From Sarcomyxa edulis (taxonomy: Eukaryota > Basidiomycota > Agaricomycetes > Agaricales > Mycenaceae): a stretch of 64,000 nt of DNA. The notes below the pieces were generated by a model. That model was given only the letters and a program-made list of their open reading frames with translations, was not told where the DNA came from and ran no database searches. The position numbers and the translations under genes were made by a program. Position 1 is the stretch's first letter; the number at the start of each line of letters is the position of its first letter. Of the stretch, positions 45,820 to 57,128 are shown piece by piece. The stretch spans positions 434,001 to 498,000 of the forward strand of contig QUOL01000002.1 of the NCBI GenBank assembly GCA_009761415.1, written 5' to 3'.

Positions 45820-46506
45820 CGGTATTGGGGTTTGAAGATAGGGTTCTTCTTCTCGTGTATAGGTTCCTGGCCTTCTGGGCTGCCTGGAATCGTCTTGACA
45901 AGGCCCTACCGTCGAGGTATGAGCCGAGTGGTCAAGGTGGAGTCATACAAAACGTACCAGTTTCTCAAACATACAGCTGTTCAACGCCCTTTCGGGCTTG
46001 CGACAGCTGTAGTAGATCTACCATATAGTGTGAGTTTATGTTACAGCCTGCACGCATGCTGTAATACACACCTGGTTGTGATCCTCTAGACATTCCCAGT
46101 GTGCTTCAAATTCTTTGAGACAATTCTCTCTCATCTTAGTGATGCTAATGCCCATGGCCAGAGAATGTCAAGATACGATTGTATATATCGGAAAATGAAA
46201 CGCACAGGTCGGTAGCACACCGCGTTACTCGACGACCCTCTTTCAAGCAATGGCCAGGATCGCGACTCTCCTCCTTGCAAAGCATAAAATCCTCTTTTCC
46301 CCACCTACATATCAGCTCTATGTATCCCACCGTGTAACGCAATACACACCATGATATTCCTTGCAGTAAGCACCGATGAAGAAAGCGGCGCTTTTAAGTG
46401 GTCCACTAGTTGCTCCTACTTCCGCGACCTTGGGAATATTGCTAGGTAGAGGCGTAGGATCATTGAAATCTTTCGTAGGCTCAGTACCTGGCTGATATCT
46501 CGACAT
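45816..46506 (-). CDS. Mitochondrial complex I subunit NDUFA8 (PGIV, twin-CX9C)
   Basis: A spliced minus-strand gene of about 150 residues: MSRYQPGTEPTKDFNDPTPL..., then EDFMLCKEESRDPGHCLKEG, TKMRENCLKEFEAHWECLED, YYSCRKPERALNSCMFEKL, and the tail GLVKTIPGSPEGQEPIHEKK. After splicing there are four CX9C units (CKEYHEDFMLC, CLKEGRRVTRC, CLKEFEAHWEC, CRKPERALNSC), the signature of NDUFA8. The protein is imported by the Mia40 pathway and sits on the intermembrane-space side of complex I. Plus-strand frames across the same DNA are shadows. It starts 116 bp from the divergent gene at 46623. Confidence 0.93.
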
Positions 46507-46622
46507 TGCGGGCCAAAATAATAGAACGAGCAGGAGAGGTCCGGGGAAGTCAACGCGCTAAGCGGAGTTCGAACTGACCTTGTCTCGAACCGCGATCAGC
46601 TCGAAGGTAGACCTTCATCAAG

Positions 46623-47273
46623 ATGGTAGGCTCACGAATACCCCTTCAGTTCTACTACTAATATTGGATATACAGCCCCCTAGAGCCCCTCCAAAAGTCT
46701 ACCAGTTGCTCTTGAAAACTCACAAACTTACTATATTTCTAACCGTGGCGCCGTCTACCACTGTCACCTCGTTGAAGGAAGAGGCTCTCTCTGCGCTCGT
46801 ATCAGATGTAAACCAAGAGGTGGAAGGAATACCGTCCATCACAAGCGAGGCAGACTTTGAGATCTCTAGATCGACCAAAGGAAAAGGGCGGAATCCAAAT
46901 CCAAACCCACCACCATCAGTCCCTGGTAATCCAGTGGCCACTGCCCCGGAATACGAGGTCTTGGACGTATCGAAGGAAGTCAGAGAATGCGGGCTATCTA
47001 ACTGGGATAATCTCTTCATCCAATTCCGCGATGCTTCTGGTGAGTGGCCGTCATTCTTGCCTTTTCATGTATTATGGGTATTTCGGCCTTCGAATATAAC
47101 GTCTGGCTTATCACCCTGTCTGGCCATCAGGCAATCTGTTGCCCGTCACATATACCCAAGCATCTTTCGAAGACGACGATGAACAGAAAAGCGGTGTGGC
47201 GCCTTCAGTGGACGGTACTTCTAGTCCGGGACCGAGCGTCAATAAAGGGAAGAGAAAAGCGCATCCCGAATGA
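46623..47273 (+). CDS. Conserved fungal hypothetical protein (ubiquitin-like N-terminal region)
   Basis: The start is a single ATG immediately followed by an intron (46626 to about 46676). The protein resumes at PPRAPPKVYQLLLKTHKLTI and continues VAPSTTVTSLKEEALSALVS, reminiscent of a ubiquitin-like beta-grasp start. A Pro/Asn-rich linker (GRNPNPNPPPSVPGNP) and YEVLDVSKEVRECGLSNWDN follow. A second intron joins DASG to NLLPVTYTQASFEDDDEQKS, and the protein ends in a basic tail KRKAHPE. Length is about 180 residues. Similar proteins seem widespread in basidiomycetes but I know no function. The one-codon first exon is unusual but common in this kind of genome. Confidence 0.6.
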
Positions 47274-47684
47274 ACTCGATGGTGTACGATTCACCTGGAG
47301 TCTGTTACAATGTACTTGTAGGGTGTACTATAGAAGCGTTCGTGAACTGTGTCACTATATATACCTCTTACTCATCGCCAGGTCCTTTGATTAGGAACGT
47401 TGACTGCTGAGACTATGAAGCTCGTAGCGAATTCAAATGAACTTCAAAGCTCGACAAGAGTGTAACGAGAATTTAAAAGCAAGATAGTGAATATTTGTAG
47501 AGTGAAATAAGGAACTATAAACAGAGCCATTAATCAACCAAAAAACCAAAGCAACGATATTGAACAAAGCTGATGCAAGAAATAATAAATTCGGACGTCT
47601 ATGTGATGAGGGGCGTGAAGGGTCTAAGGTGAGAGGTGTGGTGAGAGATGAGATGTGTATGTAGTCTAGTTGAGATTAAAGGGT
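47274..47684. other. Short intergenic stretch
   Basis: 3' flanks of two convergent genes. Nothing further is recognised. Confidence 0.4.
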
Positions 47685-49169
47685 TTAAACTTTGGTCTCC
47701 AAAGCAGATGAGGAGGGAGGCGGGGTACTGGGTTGATCGAAGGGTCCAGCTATGCTTTCCAAGTACATCTGTGCTGCACGGCTGCGAGCTGTAATGAACG
47801 GCCAGTAGAAGCGCAACGATGTCCAGAGGAAGATACGCCCATATTGAGCGCCAGTCTTGTCGTAGTCCACTGTTGAAATTCTGTAAATACAAACATGGGT
47901 TCAAAGGGACAAAGCACGTACCTCGTAAGGCAGTACGGAGATCCAGCCATGCCTTCGTGACATCGGTGATAATGGCGTCGACTTCCCATCGGACCGCCTA
48001 CAGCAGTAAACAGATCATGATCAGATGTTCGAATTCGATCGTAATGAAGCAAAATAAGGACGCCCAACGTACCTCCATCATCTGTTCCGGGTCATTTACC
48101 GTCCATACCATCAACTTCTTGCCTGCGGCTTTGCATTCGGCTCTAAATCTGCATATTCCAAGAGACTGAGTGCTCGAAACTCTGATAGAAATGAGAATAC
48201 AAAAACCGACCTTTGTCCATCCATAGTAGTCAAGGCCGAAAATGACATTGAAAATGCATCGCAATCAGCCCAGAAGTACTTCCTGGCAATATATGTGCTG
48301 CTTCCAATATACGATCTGCGGCAATAGGGTAGCCTGTTCTTGGCAAACGTCAAGAATTTGGGATGCCAGAGACCCAACAGGATCCTCGGAGCAAGGGCTG
48401 TTTCCCATTGGGGCTGTTTGGAGATAATCTGATGCATCAGATGGAAGAGACGGTCCGGGTCATTCTGGACCTTGACGTCAACATTGAACTTGACATGCTG
48501 GTTTTCCGGCTGTGCAACAGACGAGGTGAGAGTGTGCCATGGGATCCATGAGATAGGGGACGTACGAGCATAAGGAGAGTAACGGTCTCTGCGAATGTCG
48601 GTATCGATTGCTTGGGTTCTTTGAGGGTACGGACATTTTCCATCCCGTTATCTCCATACCACACTCGCTCTTTGATTTTGCCTGTAATGATAGCACGGGT
48701 GATTCAGATGTCGTTCATGAGTTCGAAGGAGGTACAATCACCTGTGGAATCCGTCGTTCGATCCAAGGCTACCCAACCCCGTCCCCTATTAGTGAGTTAT
48801 CTTGGAACGGGAAGCGGAATAGCATACCGGGGTCGTGGAACATGAGCACTACATCATCCAACGACACATGCACGTCTAACGTTCTCGGTTATGGCTGAAA
48901 TAGCGTAAAACGCGTATGCGATCAAATACCACTCTCGATGCCTTCTGACCCATCGCGGATAGCGGCTTCAAAACTTGCGAGAGTGTTCTCTGGGAATCGT
49001 GAGGATGCCTGTTGTGATACGGCCAGTCAGGCATTGTATCGAGAGCATTTTTTTTCGATCATGGCTTACTCCACGATGACCCCAGCAGTCTGTTCAAAAA
49101 GATTTGTTAGAAAATGTTGATATTTAAAGTGAATATATACATACCCGGAAGAGTTCTAGTTTGAGACAT
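47685..49169 (-). CDS. Glycerophosphodiester phosphodiesterase
   Basis: A GDPD-type TIM-barrel enzyme of about 330 residues with many introns. The first exon is MSQTRTLPG, spliced to CWGHRG, the catalytic His-Arg-Gly. The next is RFPENTLASFEAAIRDGSEG followed by IESDVHVSLDDVVLMFHDPA, the metal-binding and catalytic block. Further exons give WETALAPRILLGLWHPKFLT, RAECKAAGKKLMVWTVNDPE and the C-terminus GPFDQPSTPPPSSSALETKV. The enzyme would hydrolyse glycerophosphodiesters such as glycerophosphocholine to glycerol-3-phosphate and alcohol. TATAAAG near 49248-49254 lies about 80 bp upstream of the start, supporting 49169 rather than the longer frame. Confidence 0.88.
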
Positions 49170-49611
49170 GAGCGAACGAGGAAGAAGAAAGTAGAGAGAT
49201 GGGTAACGGAGAGATAGAGATGCGGGGAAAAGGAAGGCCAGCGCAGTCTTTATAGCTGGAGACGGCATCCAAAAAAAGGGAAGGAAGCAAATTAGCGGTG
49301 GCTGGAAATTTGTAAACGATCTCACCACAGGACCAACCTTCTAATATATTACTTGTAATGTTAAATCAAAGAACGTTGGATCCATGGAGGGCCGGGGAGG
49401 CACAATCAACTCGAAGCGAACGTGTGAGGAGCTCAGGACTCAGGAGGAGAATTTGAGTGAGACATGTTCATTTTTAGGCTCAAGTTTCCCCATATAAAGT
49501 CCATCCAAACCGAGTTGATCGCGGCATCAGCTGCAGGCGCTAATTTATGCTTTTTACGTTGTTCCGTTGCAATGGGTGTATCCCGAAAGTCCAAATCAAA
49601 TGAAAAGTCTA
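49170..49611. other. Intergenic stretch
   Basis: Holds the GDPD promoter (TATAAAG, minus strand) and the 3' flank of the acyltransferase. No gene is supported. Confidence 0.4.
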
Positions 49612-50845
49612 CTATGCACCCGTAGGTCTACCGACTAGAACCATCCCCTCATCCTCTTCTGTTTCGGTTCCATTCTCGCTACCTTCAGAAAACCCTGGCG
49701 TTGTCGTCGGTGGTGGTGCGTTTGAGGAAGAAGACGTCGAAGAGTCTCCCGAGTCCGAACTTGTCGCCGCATGTTGCGGTACCTCCACTTCGATATCCGG
49801 TATACCAAGCACGTCCGATTCCAGGGTATTGGATGGTGTTGAATTCAACGCTGATTCTGCAGGAGCGGTGGTGTCTCGTGAGGCATCATCCGATTTCTCT
49901 GGTTGCCCTGATGGCACTTTCACAGAGATGTCACGTAACGCTTCAAGCATCTGATCGCGCACGCGGATGGCGAGGGCTGGCACATCTGCCGCGGTGAGGT
50001 TGGTTGTTGAAATCGGAGGTAGAACTGCCGGAATGGAGACGCGAATCAATATATATGTGTATCACGCACACATACGAATGAAGGTGGCCCACCTCGGACT
50101 CTCAGTTTCCCTGAGCCAAAGACTCCCTTCTGATACATTCGCCAGTAGTTCTCTGCGACAATTGGCACGATGGGTACACCAGCTTGGACTGCTAGGTGAA
50201 ATCCGCCCTTCTTTAGGGACAGCATATCGGGGACCTCGGAACTATGTCGCGTCCCTTCAGGGAATATCCAGACGGATGTGTGCAGTTTTTTCATGGATTC
50301 CCCAGCGGCTTCGAGTGAACGAACCGCGCGTACTCTGTCCCCTCTGTCGATGAAGATAGCACCGGACATGCTCATGAATGGGCCGACGGGCGAATACCGT
50401 AGCGATTCCTTTGCCGTCATGGATGTCCGTTTAGGCATCACTCTACGATTGGACTTTTGAGTCTGAAAACAAATGGAAGGACATACGATGCTCACCTGCC
50501 AACGAATAACATATCGAGGACGCTTTGATGATTAGACATCAAAACAGCGGGCCGTGTCTCCAGATGTTCCGCTCCCTCTACATCGATCTGGATATCCAAT
50601 AGTGTCCCTGCCAAAGCGTAGAAAGTCCGCGCAACGACGTAGTTGACATTATAGCGTTGTCCCACGATGGACATCCCTGCTGCAACAAAAGCACTGCATG
50701 CTGCGACGAATGTCAAAGTCCCCAAGTAAACGCCCAGGCGAACGTAGTATCGACCGGTGGGAGATGAGGCTGCGACTGTGCGAAGCAAAATTACTGGGAG
50801 CGAGATATAGGCCAATGGCCTCATTACTGATACGAGAAAAGACAT
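49612..50845 (-). CDS. 1-acyl-sn-glycerol-3-phosphate acyltransferase (SLC1/PlsC type)
   Basis: Three exons, about 360 residues. N-terminal membrane segments (RPLAYISLPVILLRTV, LGTLTFVAACSAFVAAG) precede the NHX4D motif in VLMSNHQSVLDMLFVGR. The next exon (starting PKRTSMTAKESLRY) contains GAIFIDRGD and WIFPEGTRHSSEVPDM, the substrate-binding and catalytic motifs. It ends VPIVPIVAENYWRMYQKG. The last exon supplies LPPISTTNLTAADVPALAIR and a long acidic/Ser-rich tail ending EDEGMVLVGRPTGA. The enzyme makes phosphatidic acid from lysophosphatidic acid at the ER or lipid droplets. It is divergent to the gene at 51009 with only 163 bp between starts. Confidence 0.93.
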
Positions 50846-51008
50846 TCTTGAAGGTTAGTTGGATATCTAGAGCAATAGATGATGGAAGATTGTAAGAAAA
50901 GTTCAGCGACGCTCAGCCCAGCGAGCGAGCTCGTTGAGGGTCGTTTGCAGAAAGTGCTGGCGGAGTTGGAATTGTACTTTTGCTTTTTGCGACCAAGTCC
51001 ATTCCAAT

Positions 51009-52186
51009 ATGGACCCACAAGTTCCACAAAAAGGGAAGAAACCTACTACTAATCTCACTTCGGGACTTCGAACAGGCACTTCTAGGAATCTAAATGTGTC
51101 TGCTGGAAAGAAACTAGCTGTATCCACCATGTCGTCGTCACTTTCCAAGTCGACTAGGACCCAAATGCCACCCAAGACACCAGGCGCGTCGAGTTCAAAG
51201 AGTAGACCTCTCAAGACTCCCGTTACCACGAGGGGCTCCGTAAAAACGACCACCGCTCTTCAGAAATCCCACTCCAAGCCTCCACCTCCAGTGACTCAGG
51301 CCACCCAACCGTCGGTATGTCGAAATACCTCGCGCGTTATTCACGTGTTGAATCAATACACATTCAGTCATCTACATCATCTACTGCCCAGAAACCACCT
51401 GATGTCCCTACCAGGACTACAGATGAGCTTCAGATAGCTGCACAAGTATATCCATGGACGTATATGTCTTCGGCGCTGGAAACATGCTTTCACCAGGCCG
51501 AAGTAGCTGCGCAGGTGAGTACACGTTGCGATTACCGAAATGGCGTCATTGATCCCTTCCCAGAAAGCACTTGAAGCTCGTGCGAAAGAGCTGTCCAAAG
51601 AAGAGGCTGATATCGCTGATCAGAGGATACGGTTCGAGACCGAGCGTATCGTGGCTTTTTATGAGCAACTCTCGAGTCCGGATGTAAATACACAGTTTCT
51701 CCCGATCCTTATTCTGGAAATACCACTAACTTAGCAAGATAGTTTGGGAATACAGTGTCGACTCTTGTCCAAGGATTTTTACAACACGGTGATTCATGTA
51801 CGCGGCTCACATCCGAATCCTTACGGCTCGCGAACCAGACGAATCCAAACTATGCCTCACCCCTAAAGCTCTATGATAGCATGCTCACCAAACTAGGTAA
51901 TCGCACGTTCGTCTTGCTATGCACCTATTAACAATCACTGGTAGATAACGTCCATGCCGAGGGGACGCGTTTAGAGACATCTATCGTAAACCTCCTGGAA
52001 TCTAGTCCCTCTGAGGTGTCTTCCCAATCTTTGGTCCTTCTGATTTCCATTTTCTCGGCCTGTCTTCCCATCCTGCGCGCTCGGACGAACAATATTCGGT
52101 CTGCTCACGAACTCGTCAAGAGGTCCAAAGAAAATGCTGGATTTGCTCTGGAAATGGAAAGTCTGCGATTGACAGAATCGCAGTGA
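51009..52186 (+). CDS. Hypothetical basic, coiled-coil protein
   Basis: A multi-exon gene of about 290 residues. Exon 1 starts MDPQVPQKGKKPTTNLTSGL and is Lys/Ser/Thr/Pro-rich (about 100 residues, disordered, basic). Exon 2 continues KPPDVPTRTTDELQIAAQVY and PWTYMSSALETCFHQAEVAA. Exon 3 is a strong coiled coil, KALEARAKELSKEEADIADQ RIRFETERIVAFYEQLSS. Later exons give FGNTVSTLVQGFLQHGDSCT, YDSMLTKL, NVHAEGTRLETSIVNLLESS and the helical end RSKENAGFALEMESLRLTES. Basic disordered N-terminus plus coiled coils is typical of cytoskeletal, spindle or kinetochore proteins, but no family is recognised. Confidence 0.6.
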
Positions 52187-52244
52187 TCAATGTCCGTTTG
52201 ATACCCTGTATGTATGTACAACCAACCATCATACTACGAATGCA

Positions 52245-53626
52245 TCACCATGGTGTTCTCTTAACTCTGATTCTCCCGGCCTTTCTCAGTACCCAGATGG
52301 TCGTAGACCTACTTGTTTCAGTATCATAACCAGCATCATCCTCGCCTTCGAGATCACCCTCCTCAATTTCGTCTATCCTCCTGATACGCTGAGTACCGTT
52401 GAAAAAAGAACTCCACCCGATACTCTTGATCGCCTTCAGTTTCTGTGCCATATACATGGCCGTTTCCATCTCGCGCCGCCGCACAATCTCTGGAGCTCCG
52501 AAGCTCCAGCAAACCGGACATTCGTCGGGGCCGTACGTCGATAATGATTCATGAAAGTCTACGGCGTCGGCATGATAGAGATGCGAAGTAACGAGGCGTT
52601 CATCAGATAAGAATATGCCGAGATGGAGGTGCGTAAGGTTCGTTAATGGTCTGAGAGCGATAGCGAATGTGTCCTGACAATGTAACAACGTAAATAGGGA
52701 ACGCCTCGATATTGATAGGACGGTTCACTCACTGCAAGGTCTTCAGCAGTGGAAAACATATCTGGTATCGGCGAGTGTTCGGTGATACCATAGCTGTCTT
52801 CGAAACAAGTCCAGCAACATCCTTCTTCGAGACGCTCGGTGCAGCTCAGATGAAGATCGACAAGAGACGGAAAGGTTTTTGCAAGAAGGACGAGTAGCGG
52901 AGTATCGATTCGGGGAAGCGAGTTTAGTGTCAGGGATGTCAAATACGAGCTTGTAAGGAGGGATTGGCAGAGTCCTTTGGCAATAGCATGTTGAGTCGAG
53001 AATCCTTCGCGCATAAAATCAATGGAAAGAGATCGAAGATGGGCGAGAAATGCAAGTCGCGCAGGATTGTAAGCCAGGACGGATGCACATGCTGAAAGAG
53101 CTCTTTGAGGTGGATATATGCGCATATATGCTTGCTGTTATCTTCTGACCCTTTGTATGCCTCTGGGAGGGAACACTCACCGGACCCATTCGAAGCCTCC
53201 TTCCAAGGATTTGTCCTCTATATTGGTCAGGAGCTGCCAGAGTCGGTCGTATTGCACCTTGTCGGTTACGTTCAGACTCCGGAAATACCGACGCAGAGCG
53301 ATCAATCGAAAGGTGATAGAAGCAAGTGCGAAACCCGAGATACACATGAAAGAGTCATTATTGCCAGATTGTGTTGGTGCTCGTATATGAGATTGGGGGC
53401 GCGAGAGAAGGATTGGTCCAGGGATCGGGTTCAGCAAGGCAAGTTCGAGTATACGGTCAAGAATCTCTATAGGGACGCGAGGAGTCGGCAAACTCGGATC
53501 CACGCTCGGGCTTGAGTTGGAAGTCGATTGAGAGTGAATAGCCAGATCAGAAGTTTGTATCAGCTTGACATCAATTTTGTCGGTCTTCAGTGAGGATTTG
53601 CGTCGGGCAAAATTAGAGATTGGCAT
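52245..53626 (-). CDS. F-box/LRR-like hypothetical protein
   Basis: A three-exon gene of about 430 residues. Exon 1 (53177-53626) starts MPISNFARRKSSLKTDKIDV and contains PRVPIEILDRILELALLNPI, a recognisable F-box-like core. Exon 2 (about 52735-53125) has LAYNPARLAFLAHLRSLSID and LTSLTLNSLPRIDTPLLVLL, i.e. leucine-rich repeats, then CTERLEEGCCWTCFEDSYGI. Exon 3 adds TNLTHLHLGIFLSDERLVTS and a C-terminal part with acidic region EEGDLEGEDDAGYDTE. It may be an SCF adaptor like other F-box proteins in this window, with which it shares no close identity. The exon 1-2 junction is approximate. Confidence 0.65.
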
Positions 53627-54305
53627 GGCAGGCTTCCAATAAAGCTAGCGATGTTCTTTAGCAGAACCTATTTGCGAAAGAAGTAACTTCGGGTGAGGGA
53701 AGATGCTGAGATGGGGAGTCGAGGAGAAGAACCTTGAACGCGATCGAAGTCGGCGACGCGACGCCACATGACCAAAAAAATGCGACACTGGTAAGTTTCC
53801 ACTTCTTCGTGTTGACCTGGCCGGACCAAGAAAGTATTATCACGTTAACTTGTCCCCGTTTCATGCACACTAACAGGGCCTCAGCTTAAAATCCTCTTGC
53901 ATGATACATAGTTACATATGCGTCATGGAGCAGGCTCATGCACACGAATCCCAAGAGGATGAATGCTGCGCTGTAGATCTAAACTTGAGTAAATTGACAT
54001 CAAAATTCGGTGTAACGTTACATTAGGACGATAGCATTTCTAAGGGAGCCCCACCAGCACAAGGAAAAATACTGCAGAAAGGAGACTGGGTCGCCATCCT
54101 GGTGACTGAAGCCTTTCATCAGAGCGATGACCGACAAGTGTCTTTTCCAGTAACTCCGGCGAGAGTAAGTAGACCAAGCAAGTATCCGACGCGATTGAAG
54201 GTAAAGATTGGTCTACTATGTCGTGCACAACACTTTAGACGCCTCTCTGGGCATATTGGTAGCCAACATGCATTCCATCAAGGATCCGCCAGGTAAGCGT
54301 AGTCA
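53627..54305. other. Gene-poor stretch
   Basis: No gene is supported. Minus-strand text near 54040-54230 (VYLLSPELLEKTLVGHRSDE and SLLSAVFFLVLVGLP) has membrane-like character and might belong to the membrane-protein relic next to it. Confidence 0.3.
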
Positions 54306-54488
54306 TCAATCCAGTGAGGACATCCTATACAGTGTTTTGATTCTTTGTAACCCGTTGACTGCTACCATGGAAGTGATGCCAATGGGATAGATGAAGTGGA
54401 GGTTGCTGTTGATGCCGATTTCGAGAACAGAAACGGATATAGTTACATGTCCACCCAGCATGAGAGCCAAATTGCACAGTAGAAATAG
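54306..54488 (-). pseudogene. Fragment of a membrane protein
   Basis: One minus-strand exon-like block, open for 60 codons and strongly hydrophobic: LFLLCNLALMLGGHVTISVS followed by VLEIGINSNLHFIYPIGITS and MVAVNGLQRIK. It looks like two membrane spans with a loop. An acceptor-like AG directly precedes it. No adjoining exons could be joined, so it is probably a relic; the family is unknown. Confidence 0.35.
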
Positions 54489-54809
54489 ACCTTTCAGTCG
54501 GTTGCGATAGAGCTTTCACAGAAGCCCATGCATGCATAGATCCTACAGAAAGGCCCGGGTTAATTTGTCGACGAAAAAACCACGTGGTTCGACGAACTTC
54601 ATAAATTCATGTATAGATAGGTCTCTCGACATGTTTTGGCCCTCTCATATCTTTTCTGAACCGTATTACTTCGTGGAAGTCGATGTATGAAGGGGGAATC
54701 TGGCAGGAGATTTCGCAATCTGCAAAGTTCGTCGTTCGAGTTCAAGAGAAGAAATTTGAAGTCATGTGCAGTGACGGCATCTCTCCTCTCACTCTCACTC
54801 TCACACTCT

Positions 54810-54995
54810 CTTCAACTTTTAATTTTTCTATTGGTGTACAAGCCCTCTACGGATGCGGCGAACTCGTCTCGGCTGAATCAAGGCATCCAGATGAAACCAA
54901 CCATTGTTGTCGTGGATCGAGGACCGATTCCAGCGTCTGTTTTTGGTGACCTGGAGTTGGATTGGAGCGGGATCGACTATGAAAACTCTTGACCC
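54810..54995 (+). pseudogene. Relic similar to the 18.6-20 kb membrane-anchored gene
   Basis: Contains TIVVVDRGPIPASVFGDLEL, whose DNA resembles the ADVVILNRGPIPAPA block of the gene at 18561-19998 (ATCGAGGACC.ATTCC.GCG.CTG is shared). The rest of the domain is not visible and the frame closes soon after, so it would be a small broken piece. Confidence 0.35.
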
Positions 54996-55904
54996 ACACT
55001 TGTAGGGCAAATATGACCCTTATATTTGTGAGCATCAGAACTTTTGGGACTCAAAAAATCGACTGTTTCGATGGAATGTGCACGCTCATACTTTCTTCCA
55101 TCCGGGTCATCGAAGCGCATTCTCGCTCCTGGAATGTTTCTCTGCTCAAGAGACTGCAAAATCAGATTTCTTATTTGTTGACAGCAATTTTCTGGGAGAA
55201 CTACACTGCCTACCGCTACGAGGTGTGCACTGTGTACTATGCAGTGCGCTGAAACGTAACAAAAAGACTGTTTTTCCAGCCTTCTGATTGGTGTGTCGTC
55301 TTATGCGCGCCAACCTTCGGACCTGAGAGGTGCATAAATCATGCTTTTCACGGTGTACAAGCACGACAGTGTCAGTCGTGCTATCACATCTTGTCCTCGA
55401 AGATGGTAAGTACGTCCAATACTCCATATTCACGACTATTGATTATTTGTGTGCAGCATGTCAAGCTCGAATTAGACCCATTTCTGGATCCTCAATGAAA
55501 GCTATTATCAAGTTTGCCACAAATAAGCACCAAGATAGAGTAAAGCCCCGGCAGACGATAAAAAAAAATTACATCTATGTGTATTCCTCGTGGAGATAGT
55601 CCTTCATGAAGATTCACTTGTTCGCGCTTGCTTAGTATTCCAGCTACTCAAGTGGATGATATTCTGGGTGTTCTTCAACAACACAAATTTCTAGGCTTTT
55701 TGATACCTCCCCGTTTCTTTGGCTTGTCCCAGCAGAACAAACCTAACTGGAGCATCAATCAATTCTATCGTTTCATCGTAACACATGGTGAGTCTTATTC
55801 TTCGTGTCAATAGCAATAATAGAATATTCGGGAGATATACGCTGTCTTGACAGGATTTGGTTCCATCCGACAGACCTTCACAATAATTACGCCGGATCGA
55901 CGCG
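54996..55904. other. Gene-poor stretch before the right repeat copy
   Basis: Short frames only. Some text (e.g. VDDILGVLQQHKFLGFLIPP at about 55650) is mildly coding-like but isolated. No gene is called. Confidence 0.3.
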
Positions 55905-55919
55905 TCGACGCGTTCACGT

Positions 55920-56152
55920 CACGTGCGAGTATTCGTCCTTTCCGCCCCTAATTTGCCTCCATTTACTTCCGCTTTAATCTCCAAACGACTTCATTTTCGC
56001 GTTCGAGTATCATATCACCCCCCATCCACATGCAATCGGACTACATCGGCTTTTGTCAAGAGGATGACGAGCTCGACTTGGACGTCTTGATGACTTATTA
56101 CCGCTTTGGGTCCTCGGAATTTGCCGTCGGGACCAAATAAACACGCTATAAA
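55920..56152 (+). promoter_or_regulatory. Conserved promoter block of right repeat copy
   Basis: CACGTG, a T/C-rich stretch, the micro-ORF and TATAAA in a 230-bp block that is nearly identical to 25145-25381. Transcription probably starts 25-35 bp downstream of TATAAA. Confidence 0.6.
56030..56140 (+). CDS. Conserved 36-codon micro-ORF, right copy
   Basis: Same peptide as the left copy (MQSDYIGFCQEDDELDLDVL ... SSEFAVGTK), with one synonymous base difference in 111. It is upstream of the TATA box, so translation would need another promoter. No family is recognised. Confidence 0.4.
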   Translation: MQSDYIGFCQEDDELDLDVLMTYYRFGSSEFAVGTK

Positions 56153-57104
56153 TTCCAAATCCCCCCGTCTGCCTCTCTTCACCTCTTACCACTACAATCT
56201 CCCCATCCCAACGCTCCCCTTTTGACTCCTCTTAGTCCTTATGTCTACCATGTTAGCTTCTGCCACTCAGTCTTCTACTCTTATCTTGATCATGGGTCTG
56301 TCCTAGCTCACTACCACCTCGCGCCACTCCCGACTAGCAGCTGGTCTTGTATGGTAAGCCTCATATATGGTCCTCGCCATGTCTAGTTCATGTATATATG
56401 GTCACTGACATGCCCTCCCGCTACTTTTCTAGGCAGACGGACCCTCTTTTGTTCCAGCCACTGCCCCACACCCATGTCATCTCATGTCGTTTCTCATTTT
56501 GCCACCCTCTCTCTTCATTTGTACACTCGTTTGATGTCACCAATCACTTCAAGAGTCAAGCTCGCTATAATGTCTAATGACAATCGGTCCCGATCGAGGG
56601 ACTTGTATTTGGTGGCTGACGATTGGCGTCGTGCCGACTTTGTTTGATCGTTATCTTTGGTGGCCATTGGTATGTCATCCTCCGTTGCTCCCCTGTCTAT
56701 TTTCCTGATCTTTGCCACTCCCGCAGTCCCATGTCCCACCCACAACATATCCTGAGTCTCAACCCTCCCTGCCCCTCCCGATGTGTTGAGTAGTTCGGCC
56801 ACTCCCACATTGTCTCACTTCTCGGGTTACTCTCCCTCTCCGCTGGCGCTGGGTATCGCTTCGGGCCTCGTCAAGTTCTGCGATACAGCTGGTTTTGATC
56901 TCTTGTGCGGCATGCTCATAATATGGGGCTCAGTTTGTAATGATGCCGTACCATGTATATTCATTGCTCGAGGCATCCTCAGGTTACACATGTCAAGGGT
57001 GGAATTGGGAACGGGGATTATAATATACGGTGCGTCTTACTGTTCATGTCATGACGTCGTATCCCATCGTTATTACTAACTTCCCAACATTCAATTTATA
57101 TCTC

Positions 57105-57128
57105 GTTGGATGGCTTCGGCTATCCGAC
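57105..57128 (+). ncRNA. cUUCGg hairpin in right repeat transcript
   Basis: Stem GTTGGATGGC / GCTATCCGAC closed by TTCG. All ten pairs hold if two G.U pairs are allowed on the plus strand. On the opposite strand they would be C-A mismatches, so the signal is strand-specific. It matches the perfect hairpin at 24176-24199. Confidence 0.6.

Noticed and set aside
45744..46089. Plus-strand frame with IGFFFSCIGSWPSGLPGIVL
   Set aside because: It is antisense to NDUFA8 exons whose CX9C motifs and C-terminal tail read cleanly on the minus strand.
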